Positions 11,226-21,370 of a DNA stretch of 64,000 nucleotides are shown piece by piece. The notes beneath the pieces were generated by a model. The model had not been told where the DNA came from, did no database searches, and saw only the letters and a list, made by a program, of their open reading frames with translations. The stretch covers positions 7,316,001 to 7,380,000 of the forward strand of contig CM041465.1 of NCBI GenBank assembly GCA_023213395.1, written 5' to 3'. Within the stretch, counting starts at the first letter, position 1. Every line of letters starts with the position of its first letter. The position numbers were made by a program, and so were the translations under genes. This DNA is from Cycas panzhihuaensis. Taxonomy: Eukaryota; Cycadophyta.

Positions 11226-14200
11226 ATGAAAGAAACTAAACATGTGATACTTTCAAACTATATTATTTTTTAGATCTATAAGTTTTTTTGTGACTGCACC
11301 TAATATTCTGCTTCTACTGGCCATTTTTCAAGTAATATATGACAAAAATCAACTGGAAAGCATGAAAATAAAGAAAACGATTGTATAAGTCTTCAATCTA
11401 TATGCAGGTAGCTGACATGAGTGGTTTTCTGCCTCACTCTACTTGCAAGTAGTCAGAACACCACTAAAAAACTCAAAAACTTACTTTTTCACTAAATTTT
11501 TATACAAAATTATAGCATGTGACCACTATCAAAACAAAGCTCTAAGAAAATGGGTCACAGTGGTATATTTATTTTTGAAAAACAAACTCCTAGTGGTTTA
11601 AAAAATGCTCTGGCACCCAAATAACCATATGACTTAGGATTAGCAAGTAGGAGGCTAACTTACAGAGTTCAAATTGTACATTCTAATATAATTAAATATC
11701 ACTAAACTTTATAAAAAGTTTAACATTTTTTAACCTAAAGTTAATTTAGGAATATTCTCAAAGGAATACGTGCTAGGAATGCATAGGCAACAGATGGGCC
11801 CCTCCACAAAATCAAGTGCAACTACTAAAGGAAGACATTTTATGTGAAACTTCCTCTGCGACTACATAGTCAGACTAACAACGGTTAGTTTGATAGGTTA
11901 CACTGCATGATTTTGTCATATCTAGCAATAGTGGGCATGCAAAAATGAGTGCTCTTCTTCCTCCATCCAAATTTGATCTTTGTCTCCAAAAAAAAAATTC
12001 TCTTCAATCATTATAATTGACCTCTGAATCTCTACTACCCTTTGTCGAATATGTCTTGGTTAGTATAGCCTCAGTATGTGCCTCCTTGTTTCTACTGTTT
12101 GCATTTGGGAATCTCAATTAGCCTTTATTTTTTGGTGTACTCTACATTTATGTGCAAATTCCAATGTATTCTCCAATGCATCCTCTCTGCATCTGTATGT
12201 TTAAAGCTTGTGGGTGTGTTCTCTGCTCCATTCCTTTATGGGCGTCTTCAATCGACTCTACTTCACAATATGTGTGGGCATCCTTTTGGTTGTTCGTGTT
12301 GACATCTTTTATGCCCACAAGTTTGCGTTTAATGTGGTGGCTTCGATCTCTAGCATATGCCTTTGTCTATGTCATTCAACGTTGGGTATTGGATGATGGG
12401 CAATTGCCTCTAGCATTAGCGTATACAGTTTGTAGGTCGCCTAAAGAGAGTCGGAACAAAGTCCCTGCGAGAGTTGATAAAAAAAACAAAAAAATAATAA
12501 TATTATTTTTAAAATATATCTTATATAATTTAGAAAACTCTCTAAAGAATATTCTTATTTAAATAAAAGACGTTCTTTTTAATATTTTATAAAGAATACA
12601 TTTTAATATAGTTTTAGCATTTATTATAACCCTGCAGAGAATAGACAATGCAATTTCTCAGTGACAAATAAGCATTAACTTTAATGCCCTATAATAATCA
12701 ATGACAAATAGTCTTTTTCCCTTTCTTTAATGATTTTCATTAACACAAATGACAATCCTTCAAACAAGGTCAAGAGCTTAACAAATATAAACTAAATAAT
12801 TTATCACTTGAGAAGGGTATCAAAACAGAGGTTCATAGTAATCCACTAAGTCTATTTTCCTACTTACATGTCAATTGTTTAGCCTGCATGAAAAACGTAT
12901 TGGCCTGCATGTCATATATGTTCATTTGCTTACTTCATCAAAATTGCATGTCTTCATGCTTATATTTAGCAACGTGTTTGTTTTATATCTATCAATACTC
13001 AGTTACCTACAACTTGAATTTAATAACATGCATATTAAAAAAAATGCTTTAAAACCTAAATAACTCAACCAACAAAGCAAAATTTTATGCATATCCAATA
13101 TGTTACTCTTCATCAATAATCAGAACAAGTGTAATATCAACAATTACAATTAGCAAATGCACCATTAAATTTTACTCTAATACCATGAATGTTGCAATAA
13201 AGGCATGCAATGGAAACATTGATTGAAAGTATTTACTACCAAAACCTTAAAAATTAATTCTAAAAATTTTGATAGATCTTTGTTCAACAGTAATCAAATA
13301 TTGCATTAAATCAATGGTCCTTTTATTTTCTTCGCTTCCATTTTTATTAATACAAATGACCTATATCCACCTAACCTAATAATTACAAAAATGATATTCT
13401 TATCTAATTTGGCAATTGCGAAGTGAGTTGTAACCCCCCATTGTCTCATCACTTTCACATAATTGTAATATTTAATCCTAATATTATAAGACTATAATAC
13501 AAAAATTAAGGGGGGAGGAGTCCATAACCCCTTCAAATAAACATTGAACTCTTAACAATTTTGGTATTCGAAGAGCAACAAGTATAGGAGCTCAAGAAAA
13601 CATGATAAAATAATCCTTACAGAAATAAATAATATTACTCACATTAAAAGAAATGTTTTGATTGTACACTTGGAAACAATGCTATTTGGTGAAGACATGA
13701 CCTCTCTCTCATTTTGTCCTACTTTGGTTTCCTTTGTGTTAGATGCATACAAATTAATATTGTAACTCCTCTGCACACCACTAAAATGAAAAAGCTATAT
13801 ATGTGGAAGCAAAGGGAGGAAAGTAATAACTAAAATTTTGAAATAAGAAGACCAAAGTCTCAATCCCAACGTCCAAAAAAAATCATTAATGAAGTGATGT
13901 ATTGTTCAATATGAGTGGGGTTGACTCTCTTTAATTCGTTAGGAAATAAATCCAACAAAATCCTCCAACCATGCCCTAATGAATATGACTAAACATTAAT
14001 AAATATTCATTAACATGAACCCCTTAAGAAAGAGAGTTTACAAAAGTAAAATAGCCAAATATTAAAAGGGAAAAGCATCCCATGGTCTTAAGGACCTTAC
14101 ATAAAGTGCCAAAATAATCTCTGCATCAACACTTCTTTTTCTTTTGTTGAATTTGGCTTGCTTGCACATTTTTTTCATACAAAGAAAATAAGCATTTTGA

Positions 14201-15190
14201 TTTTACAAAGAAATAAAAAAATCATCATAAATGCATGAAATCCTATTTTTCTAATAGAGAAGTGTATCTAGGAAAGAGTCTTTGTTTATGTTATGCATTG
14301 TTTTTTTTCCTTTCGTTACTTTCATGGATTGAATAGGCATTTAAAATCTAAGCTTCATTTTTTTTTTTCTAAGATTAGTATCTCAATTACCCAATCCACT
14401 TAATGGGTTGAAAATGAATGAAATATTATTATCTCAAAAATCGAGTAAAAGCATGGGCACCCCAAAGGCCTTCATACATATCACGTACTTTAGAGGTTTA
14501 AAATATCGCACAAGTAAATTCATCCCTCCTGCGCTTAAACTAGGAAGGAATTTTGTTTTGAGATTTGGGTCACAAAGAGGAGTAACCCTCAAATAAACAA
14601 CACATTATTGTACCTTCTTTCTTGGCCCTTTTTGTTCGTCGACTCTAGTTGGTGCCCCTTTGCTTCCCAACGTGTAACGATCCAATTGTTCTAAAATTGT
14701 GTTCAACTCTTAACATTTCAACTTGCCATTTGTTAATCTTTTGAATCCTTTCTCAAAATCTAAAAACACAATCCTCTAACACTATGTGATCTCAAGAATT
14801 GTGGCATCTTTGTGCACTTCTTGTATTCAATAATAGTGGGTTTAATTGTTTCTGGGCAAAGATCCAACTTAATTAATTGCCCAATCAACTCATTGACTTG
14901 TTTGGCATCTAGTTTATTTTTTTCAATACATTTCCATGATTAATAAGGTTCCCTTGACTGGCAAGGCTTGCAAATATTCACTTAATGCGCTTCTCTTCCT
15001 TTTTGTTAGCGGTTCGACAAGCTCATTTTGAATTTGTTTCTATTCAAAAGTCGAAATTTCAACTTTGTGGAATATTCTTTTTTTTTACAAAGAGTAAATT
15101 ATTATTGAATTTGTTTGTCTCCTCAGAACTCCGTGGAATATTCTTTTCTTTTCTTTTTTTTAATAAGAAATATGATTTTTAAAAATCAAG
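11226..15190. other. Unassigned AT-rich intergenic DNA
   Basis: Nearly 4 kb with only short open frames. The longest, 12152-12562 on the plus strand (136 codons), has cysteine- and tryptophan-rich low-complexity content and no family I recognise. Poly-A and poly-T runs are common. I see no promoter, RNA gene or element end other than the primer-binding-site relic at 13174. Confidence 0.4.
13174..13185 (-). other. Orphan primer-binding-site relic
   Basis: ACTCTAATACCA is the complement of TGGTATTAGAGT, close to the initiator tRNA-Met site. It is followed at 13186 by TGAATGTTGC, which would be an LTR end in minus orientation. It lies about 2 kb upstream, on the minus strand, of the gag relic at 10894-11225. 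Confidence 0.4.
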
Positions 15191-15640
15191 CAATTTTTTT
15201 CGGTTTTCTCAGATGCGGCGCTGCATGGCTGTGGGAGGCGGTTAATGTTATCCGTGGGTCACAGAGGTTGCAGAGCAGCTGCCCGCGTCCTTGTGGCGAT
15301 CCCCATGGAGCACCACTCACCCTCTCCAATGCAACAAGTGAGGAACTGTTCACACCAAGGCATATATTTCTGCTGTGCTGCCCTCCACGGATATTCAGAG
15401 CTACCCTCTACATATAATGCCTGCACCAAAATTCAGACCTGCCCTCTACAGAAAATGCACAATTTCCTACTCTTCGCAGAATTACTCTCACGCACTGTCC
15501 TGCCCTCCATGAAAAATGTAGAAATATATCCGTTCGAATATCACATATGCCAGACCACACGAGATCACAAATCTCACGTCACTCTAATACCCACTTGTGG
15601 CAAGCCGGGCTATAATGATGCAAACGATATAATAAATAAA
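15191..15640. other. GC-richer block of unknown nature
   Basis: This stretch is visibly richer in G, C and CpG than its AT-rich surroundings. It holds the longest plus-strand open frame outside the transposons (15245-15739, 164 codons), rich in cysteine and histidine with no domain I can name. A CCTGCCCTC-like phrase recurs with a spacing of roughly 50-70 bp. It may be an exon, a CpG-rich regulatory patch or a decayed repeat. I do not claim a protein. Confidence 0.3.
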
Positions 15641-16599
15641 CAAATATTATATCAGGTACAGAAGGCCCACTGCCCCAAGAGAAGTGTGAAATTCCAAAGA
15701 CAATCTATTAATCCTGTAGTAGTTCTGATGAATTATTAGGAGAACCTACAAATACTAAGTTTTACCTCCATTTCTTCTACGTCGATAATTCAATGTTGCG
15801 GGTAGCGAAGTAGCTTTATCAATGAAATGTGGGAACATTTATCCGCATCTCAAGATGGCTAAACTACAACATCCTCAAGTTCAGCGAGCAAAATGACGTC
15901 CGGACTCCTAATCATGTCGAAATAAGGAAGTTTTAGGTATGAATTAAAGCAATGAGAGCATAATGTAAATAATTCTTTCGATCGATCAATAGAAGCAAAC
16001 TTTTAAAATTTAAAAAAGGTCCTAATAAGAGAATATTATAATATTCTCTCACAAAAGCACCTCATTTGTTGGAGTTACTAATAAAATGTTAGAGATCTCC
16101 CAACAGATGCGATGATATCTTCAAACGATTCACCAAACTGAAAAAAGTATTTCTCATTACTAAAGTGCTCAAAGCAAACGGAAGGACACACCAGATCAGG
16201 CATTTCATTTGATCTCCATAAGTCAAGGGTGTTAAACCATTCTTGTTTCCATGCTTTAAATTTTATCATCTGATCTCTAGTTTTTAGAAGAAATGCAAAT
16301 TGAAAATAGGCTACTGCAAATTGCTACTTTGCCATCTGTTTCATTAAATCATGGTAGCTACAAGGTATGCTGGTTGAGAGTATTCCTCCTTTCAACCAGA
16401 TTTGGTCACAAAGACAAATTGACAATTTTGTAAAATACACAATTTACAATTGCCATAGAGCGAGAGCTCTCTTCTAGCATTTCAATCACTGCCAGAGGAC
16501 CTCCATTTCCAATATAAATTTCATTAAATTTTGACAAATGAATATTTCTAGCTAATTTAAATTTGAAAAGAATTTTTCCCTGTTGAAAGATTGATACTA
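15641..16599 (-). other. Downstream flank and probable 3' UTR of the invertase gene
   Basis: AT-rich sequence after the invertase stop codon. Short open frames are present but none resembles a known protein. I did not find an unambiguous plant polyadenylation signal on the minus strand, so the transcript end cannot be placed. Confidence 0.4.
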
Positions 16600-16926
16600 T
16601 TATACAAGAATGCGCGATCGCATTGCATGACGGGAACATTTTCTTCGAGGGCTAGCACTCAAGGGGCAGGAACAACCCTCCAGGAGGGCAAGGTCCTCCT
16701 CACATGTCAATATAGATGCCAACTCTGGCTTAGCTAGAAGTAGCTTGGCAGAAAGGTATCCGGCAATTGACCATGTCTGGTATAATCGAGCCTGCTTGCC
16801 AATAAACCTGGCTGTTTTAGTGTCATAATACTCTGGCCAATGATCCTTTGAAATTCTCTTTTCTACAACTTCCACAGCTCTACATGCTAGCTCTGGCCTC
16901 CCCATCTTAATACATGCTACAGTGAA
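16600..16926 (-). CDS. Invertase last exon
   Basis: 327 bp, 109 codons including stop. The acceptor TATGTAG precedes 16926. The exon opens [19 protein letters not shown] and carries WPEYYD and QTWSIAGYL. The end, [17 protein letters not shown] then HAMRSRILV, is an alpha-clade type tail. Confidence 0.9.
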   Translation of the reverse strand, partial: FTVACIKMGRPELACRAVEVVEKRISKDHWPEYYDTKTARFIGKQARLYQTWSIAGYLSAKLLLAKPELASILTCEEDLALLEGCSCPLSASPRRKCSRHAMRSRILV

Positions 16927-18186
16927 CTACATACAGAGATGGAAATAATCAGAACAACCAACATTCCATAATCAGAAAAAGAGCATCAGCTATTCATTGA
17001 ATATGGATTGTCACCAACCTGCCAAAGAAGTGTCGGCCAAGATCCTCCATTATGATATGACCATGGTCTGCACAGAACACCCTATGATTATTCAAGCCAC
17101 ACATAGAAATCCTGGATTGAAAATTAGATCCAACTTAGACTTTATTAAAGCCATAGGTTGAAACACTGGAATGATCAATGCATACAACTTGGGCTCTGTT
17201 GTTTTCTGTTCAGTTTCACAACTATCCATTTTCTCAACCATTCTGCATGCTCATCTTGCATACTTAACAATCGTCACACACAAAGCAATGCAAAAGAGAA
17301 ACAAGCTAAACATGTACGGCTAACCCAAAAGGTGATCCCAGACAACAAACATTATAGCAGATTTGCAAACTGCCTTCCTCATCTACCTCCATCAGCAAAC
17401 TACACTCAGCATGGTGAACATGCAATCTAAAAGCCCTAGCATTGCAGAAAGCCCAAACTAATTTTCTACATGAAGTCAATAAAGAACGCAGATATTTCCA
17501 AAACACTACTGCAAACATGCACAATCATGAACTTTCTTAAATACTGCTGCTCTATAGCCTGTGTAAAGATGAAGCACTAATGTACAAACCTATGTGTTTA
17601 TGTTTATTGGTATTCTTCAATTGAGGGAGGGGTTCTGATGTATAAGATTGTGCATATTAGAGATGAGAATCAGCGAAAGGATAGAACATTACGTGTTCTT
17701 TGGATCACTCCCAGTGATGATACGCCACTCTTCATATTCCAATGCAGGGAAGCATATTTTTATAGGCATGTTGCCCAAAAGATCATCCCATTTGCTTTCA
17801 ATCAGGTTCAAAATAGCCTCTGCCTGTTCTGGCGTAGTGAGGGATGTGACAATAGCCCAAAAATTCCCTAGGGAGAAGAATCTAAAATCCATGTGAGCTG
17901 GCTGCAAATTCCCAATTAGGAACCCACCTTGATCAGGTATCCAATCAACAAGCCATGAAGGAATTTGCTCTGGATAAATGTTGAACTTATTAACAGCATC
18001 ATGGGAATACTCTTCTGTCTTGTATCTGTAAATCTCATTGAGCTTCCTCATATCAACCCAATAATATTCTCTAATATGGAAAGCCAGTGCACTTAGCCTG
18101 CTGTTTACAGCTCTCATCAAATTCTTTGATCCATCATCAGCAATCATCATTTCTCGTGCACAGCGAAGGGCTGAGTAGAATAAAGC
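16600..18186 (-). CDS. Alkaline/neutral invertase (GH100), 3' part of gene, three exons
   Basis: Encodes the C-terminal half of a plant alkaline/neutral invertase, which splits sucrose to glucose and fructose without the acid-invertase fold. Joined exons (18186-17693, 17067-17019, 16926-16600) give about 289 codons to a TAA at 16600-16602, against about 550-680 for full plant enzymes. Conserved blocks: [75 protein letters not shown] and [25 protein letters not shown] is, I believe, the site of the GH100 catalytic glutamate. The [13 protein letters not shown] tail resembles the organelle-targeted alpha clade rather than the cytosolic beta clade. I saw no lesion in these exons. The upstream exons, including the catalytic aspartate region, are not in the window. 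Confidence 0.92.
17019..17067 (-). CDS. Invertase 49-bp micro-exon
   Basis: Too short for an ORF scan. Acceptor TGTGCAG precedes 17067 and the donor is GT at 17018-17017. The 49 bases complete the split threonine and encode [16 protein letters not shown], an invariant family motif, so the frame is kept exactly. The flanking introns are 625 bp (17068-17692) and 92 bp (16927-17018). Confidence 0.9.
17693..18186 (-). CDS. Invertase exon (first visible)
   Basis: 494 bp. The acceptor is TTGTATTTCAG directly before 18186 and the donor is GT at 17692-17691 after AAGAACAC. The exon starts [14 protein letters not shown], which in the family follows a MGIHGHPLEIQ block, so a missing upstream exon should end there. 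It ends in a split threonine codon (phase 2). Confidence 0.92.
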
Positions 18187-19383
18187 CTGAAATACAACAA
18201 ATAAACATTAGATTGAACATTCAAAATTGGGAACGTTGGATATTAAATTTTGTTGGAAGACACTAATTCCTCAAAAAAAAATGGTAAGGTTCCCCCAGTT
18301 GAATAAATCAGCTTCAATTCAATAGATGAAACTGCTATTGGTAATGAATAACAATGTAGGCAAAGCTTTACCATATCAAAAAAAAAAAAAAAAAAAATGT
18401 AGGCAAAGCTTTATTTAGAAACCAAAACAAAACCATGTAGAAGAATCCTCTTGTTGTGGCAGTTTTGTGCATAGACAGGTTTGAACATGATGCTAAGCAG
18501 GCAGTACTCAATCAGGAACATGGTAGCCACGAGAGAACAGAACAGTCATAACTATAAAACCAGCGCAATGTATTCAGAAATAAGTATAAGAATCATGACT
18601 GCATTGTTCATAACAATGAACATGTTGGTAGTGCATAGCCATTGCCAACAATTTGCCTATGTCCACATCTCAGCTCTCACACTGGATCTTACAATAAGGT
18701 AGATTTATAGTCATAACAAAATAGATGGCAGTTATGAAAGTACAACTAACCATAATACCTGTCTAATGGATTCTGGCTCTGAGTTCAAGATTCCTCAACA
18801 CATGCATTCTGATCTTGGTTCCTGAATAACTGATTCTAGCTTTTGGTTATGAATTGTGATTAACCAGTTCCAGCCAATTACATAACCAAATCCATATTCA
18901 GAAAAAGGAATTTTATAATTACAGACAAGAATCTAGTCATTTCCTAAAGAAACCTTTATAACACAAACTGGAACCAACAGTTTACCTCTGGGATCCCTCG
19001 GCAAACTAGATTTGGCTTTTTTCATTTCTCCACTTAAAAATAAAAGTGAACCTGTTACATAACTGCTTGTTAACCATGGAAAGTGACTGCCGGAACATAT
19101 GATCAAGCAACCTGGTGATTAGTGCCGGCCATTAACTATTGTTCATTGACCGTTTAGTCCGCCAATAGGATTGCAGAATGCTTCTCCCTCTAATAAAATT
19201 CTATGTAAAGCGGCCATCATTGATTATTTAAGACCAAGTAAATGTACATAGTTCATTATGTTGAAATAATATCAAGAGATCATCCTATTGTACGTTTTGC
19301 TAATGAAGATCAACTATAGCAGGTGCTAAGATTAACCATAAACATAAGCAAGCAAATCGCATCATACTTAATATTTCATCCTT
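18187..19383 (-). other. Invertase intron sequence (upstream side)
   Basis: Begins with the splice acceptor of the 17693-18186 exon. No earlier invertase exon can be read here on the minus strand. Includes the poly-A retroposition footprint at 18353-18414. It runs straight into the Copia-B insertion at 19389, so the intron is at least 1.2 kb and probably includes the transposon nest. Confidence 0.6.
18353..18414 (+). repeat. Poly-A retroposition footprint with 18-bp direct repeats
   Basis: AATGTAGGCAAAGCTTTA occurs at 18353-18370 and again at 18397-18414. Between them lie only CCATATC and a run of about 20 A. Target-site duplications of this length flanking a 3' poly-A tail are the signature of LINE-type target-primed reverse transcription; here the insert is truncated to almost nothing but its tail. 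Confidence 0.75.
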
Positions 19384-19599
19384 CATCTTGTTAAACCTTA
19401 TGTTTACGTGTTAAACATATGTACTTTATTTTTATGTATTATTTGCACTTTATGGGGTGACTTATCACTTAGGTGATAAAGTGCACACCCACATTCTTTC
19501 CTAGTGACATAACGTTGTCACTTAAGGGTCAAATGACCCTCATGCACTTTTGCTCACTTGAGAGCCCAAAAGGACACGTCCTACATGCAAGCATGTAGT

Positions 19600-19805
19600 T
19601 GTAAAAGGTAATGTTTTACCTTAAGTTATAATATTTAATGTAAGGGTCATGTACCACTTTCTCTTCCTTTCTTAAGTTGACAAGTGGCATCACATGGTTG
19701 AGCGGTTGCCATTTGTACCCACCTTGTACTTGTATATATATGTAACAAATTATCAATAAAGAACATTGAGAGAGTGAATTTATTCCTCATCAAGGTTTTG
19801 TTACA
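19600..19805 (+). repeat. Copia-C 5' LTR
   Basis: 206 bp, TGTAAAAGG to GTTACA. A TATATATATG box lies near 19732-19741, and AATAAAG downstream is a likely polyadenylation signal. AAGGTAA and TTACCTT around TGTT form a 7-bp hairpin at 19605-19622. Very short for a copia LTR. Confidence 0.95.
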
Positions 19806-19817
19806 TGGTATCAGAGC
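19806..19817 (+). other. Copia-C primer-binding site
   Basis: TGGTATCAGAGC, perfect initiator tRNA-Met complement, touching the LTR end. Confidence 0.95.
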
Positions 19818-20473
19818 AGGCTCCTAGGTCCTCCTGCCTGTGAAGAAGCAAATCTGAGCTTCATTAAAACGAGAAGAAGAATCTGTTGTGTGAAGACAAA
19901 ATTGTCCAGGCGAATTTGAAAGAAGAATCGTACGGATTTGTACGATCGTACAGACTTGTACGGGCGTCGAAAAACGAAGTCATCAAGATTCAACGAAACT
20001 CACCCAGATCGAAGATCAGAGCCTCCTCTATGTCTTTCTCTTCTGCGACGACATCATTCGGAGTCATTTCGACCCAGTTTTAGGCCAAAATATAGGCGCG
20101 CGGGTTTGGAGCCTTCTCTCAGCGTTTTTTCAAAAAAATTTCAATCAAAATTCCTAGTACAAGTACTCAAATCTTTTCTCATCCCTAGACGAAGAGTTTC
20201 AGTGATTGTTTGCGTGGATTTGAGTTGATTTTTTTGGATTTTTTCTCAAAAACGTCAAAAACCCTTGGGCACAGGTTTACTTCACTTCCTTGTCTGGATT
20301 TTTCTCACATAGGAAGTCCATTCAAGAAAATAAACACAGATTCAGACACCCATTCGCGAGTTCTTTCATTTAATACCATTTTCGTCTCAATCCGTACAAC
20401 TCGGTTCGCGTGCGAATTCCATAACCGCATGCAGATTAAATCCGATTTTTTCTGTCCCCAATCGCTCTTAATA
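19818..20473 (+). other. Copia-C untranslated leader
   Basis: About 650 bp between the primer-binding site and the gag ATG. An in-frame upstream ATG at 20210 extends the open frame, but the stretch it adds has no gag similarity, so I place the start at 20474. Confidence 0.6.
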
Positions 20474-21370
20474 ATGGCCTCCTCTGTTGGTTCGCTGAAT
20501 GAAAGTGAGAAACTTACAGAAATGAATTTTAGTGTCTGGAAAATCAAAATTGAAGGGTTGTTGAGAGCAAAGCGAGCCTGGAAAATCACTACTGGGGCTG
20601 AAAAACAACCTGCTGATGCAACAACCTTGACTAGTTGGGAGGAAAGAAATAATGTTGTTGTTTCAGTCCTTAAACTCTCGATTTCTGACTCATTATTAAT
20701 TTATGTAGATGGCCTAGAAGATGCAAATGAAATTTGGCAAATTATGACTTCAATGTTTAGTAGAAAAAATGAAGCTAGAATTGTGGCATTAAAAGAAGAG
20801 CTTTATAAATTGAAAATGAGAGAGGGACAAACTATGTCAGATTTCTTAACCAAGTTAACTAGCATTAAAACTACCCTTCTCACAGCAGGAGAGAAGTTAA
20901 CGGACACAGAACTAATTCACCTGGTGCTCAATAAACTTCCAAAGTCTTTTGATAACATGGTAAATATGTTGACAGGAGGAGAACATACAGCCACAATGTC
21001 TTTTGATACTCTGACAGGAGATATGTATGCTCAAGAGCAAAGAAATCAGAGGTGCGAAGAAGAGTCAGAAATTGAAGATGCACTCATTTTGAAACTTCAG
21101 ATAGGAGGCAGAGGAAGAGGACAATTTAATCCCAAATCAAGAGGAAGAACGCCAGCAAGTTACAGGGGACGTTGGACAGAAGGAAGAGGACAAGGAAGAA
21201 TGATTAGCAATCCACCTCGAGATGCCAGAGTATGTTTTAACTGCGGAAAACCAAGTCACTTTTCAAGTAACTGTAGAGTTTTTGATATTTGTTATCATTG
21301 TGGCCAAGCAGGTCATTACCCCTATCAGAGCTACCAAAAACGTGCAGAACTGCAAAAAGAAAAACAGTAG
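20474..21370 (+). CDS. gag: Copia-C gag, intact
   Basis: 298 residues from ATG 20474 (MASSVGSLNESEKLTEMNF) to TAG 21368. The N-terminal half is the UBN2-type capsid region: WKIKIEGLLRAKRAWKITTG, then WQIMTSMFSRKNEARIVALK and LNKLPKSFDNMVNML. A glycine- and arginine-rich linker (GGRGRGQFNPKSRGRTP) precedes two zinc knuckles near residues 254 and 273: CFNCGKPSHFSSNC is complete, while CYHCGQAGHYPYQS has serine for the last cysteine. Gag would package element RNA in cytoplasmic particles. The TAG is in the same frame as pol, so it is either a CAG-to-TAG mutation or a gag/pol boundary. Confidence 0.9.
   Translation: MASSVGSLNESEKLTEMNFSVWKIKIEGLLRAKRAWKITTGAEKQPADATTLTSWEERNNVVVSVLKLSISDSLLIYVDGLEDANEIWQIMTSMFSRKNEARIVALKEELYKLKMREGQTMSDFLTKLTSIKTTLLTAGEKLTDTELIHLVLNKLPKSFDNMVNMLTGGEHTATMSFDTLTGDMYAQEQRNQRCEEESEIEDALILKLQIGGRGRGQFNPKSRGRTPASYRGRWTEGRGQGRMISNPPRDARVCFNCGKPSHFSSNCRVFDICYHCGQAGHYPYQSYQKRAELQKEKQ

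Noticed and set aside
12152-12562. 136-codon plus-strand open frame
   Set aside because: Low-complexity Cys/Trp/Leu content, overlapping alternative frames of similar length, no domain or start context; treated as chance.
15641-16599. 63- and 77-codon minus-strand frames after the invertase stop as extra exons
   Set aside because: No family similarity, and the invertase already ends with a normal C-terminus at 16600; 3' UTR is the simpler reading.
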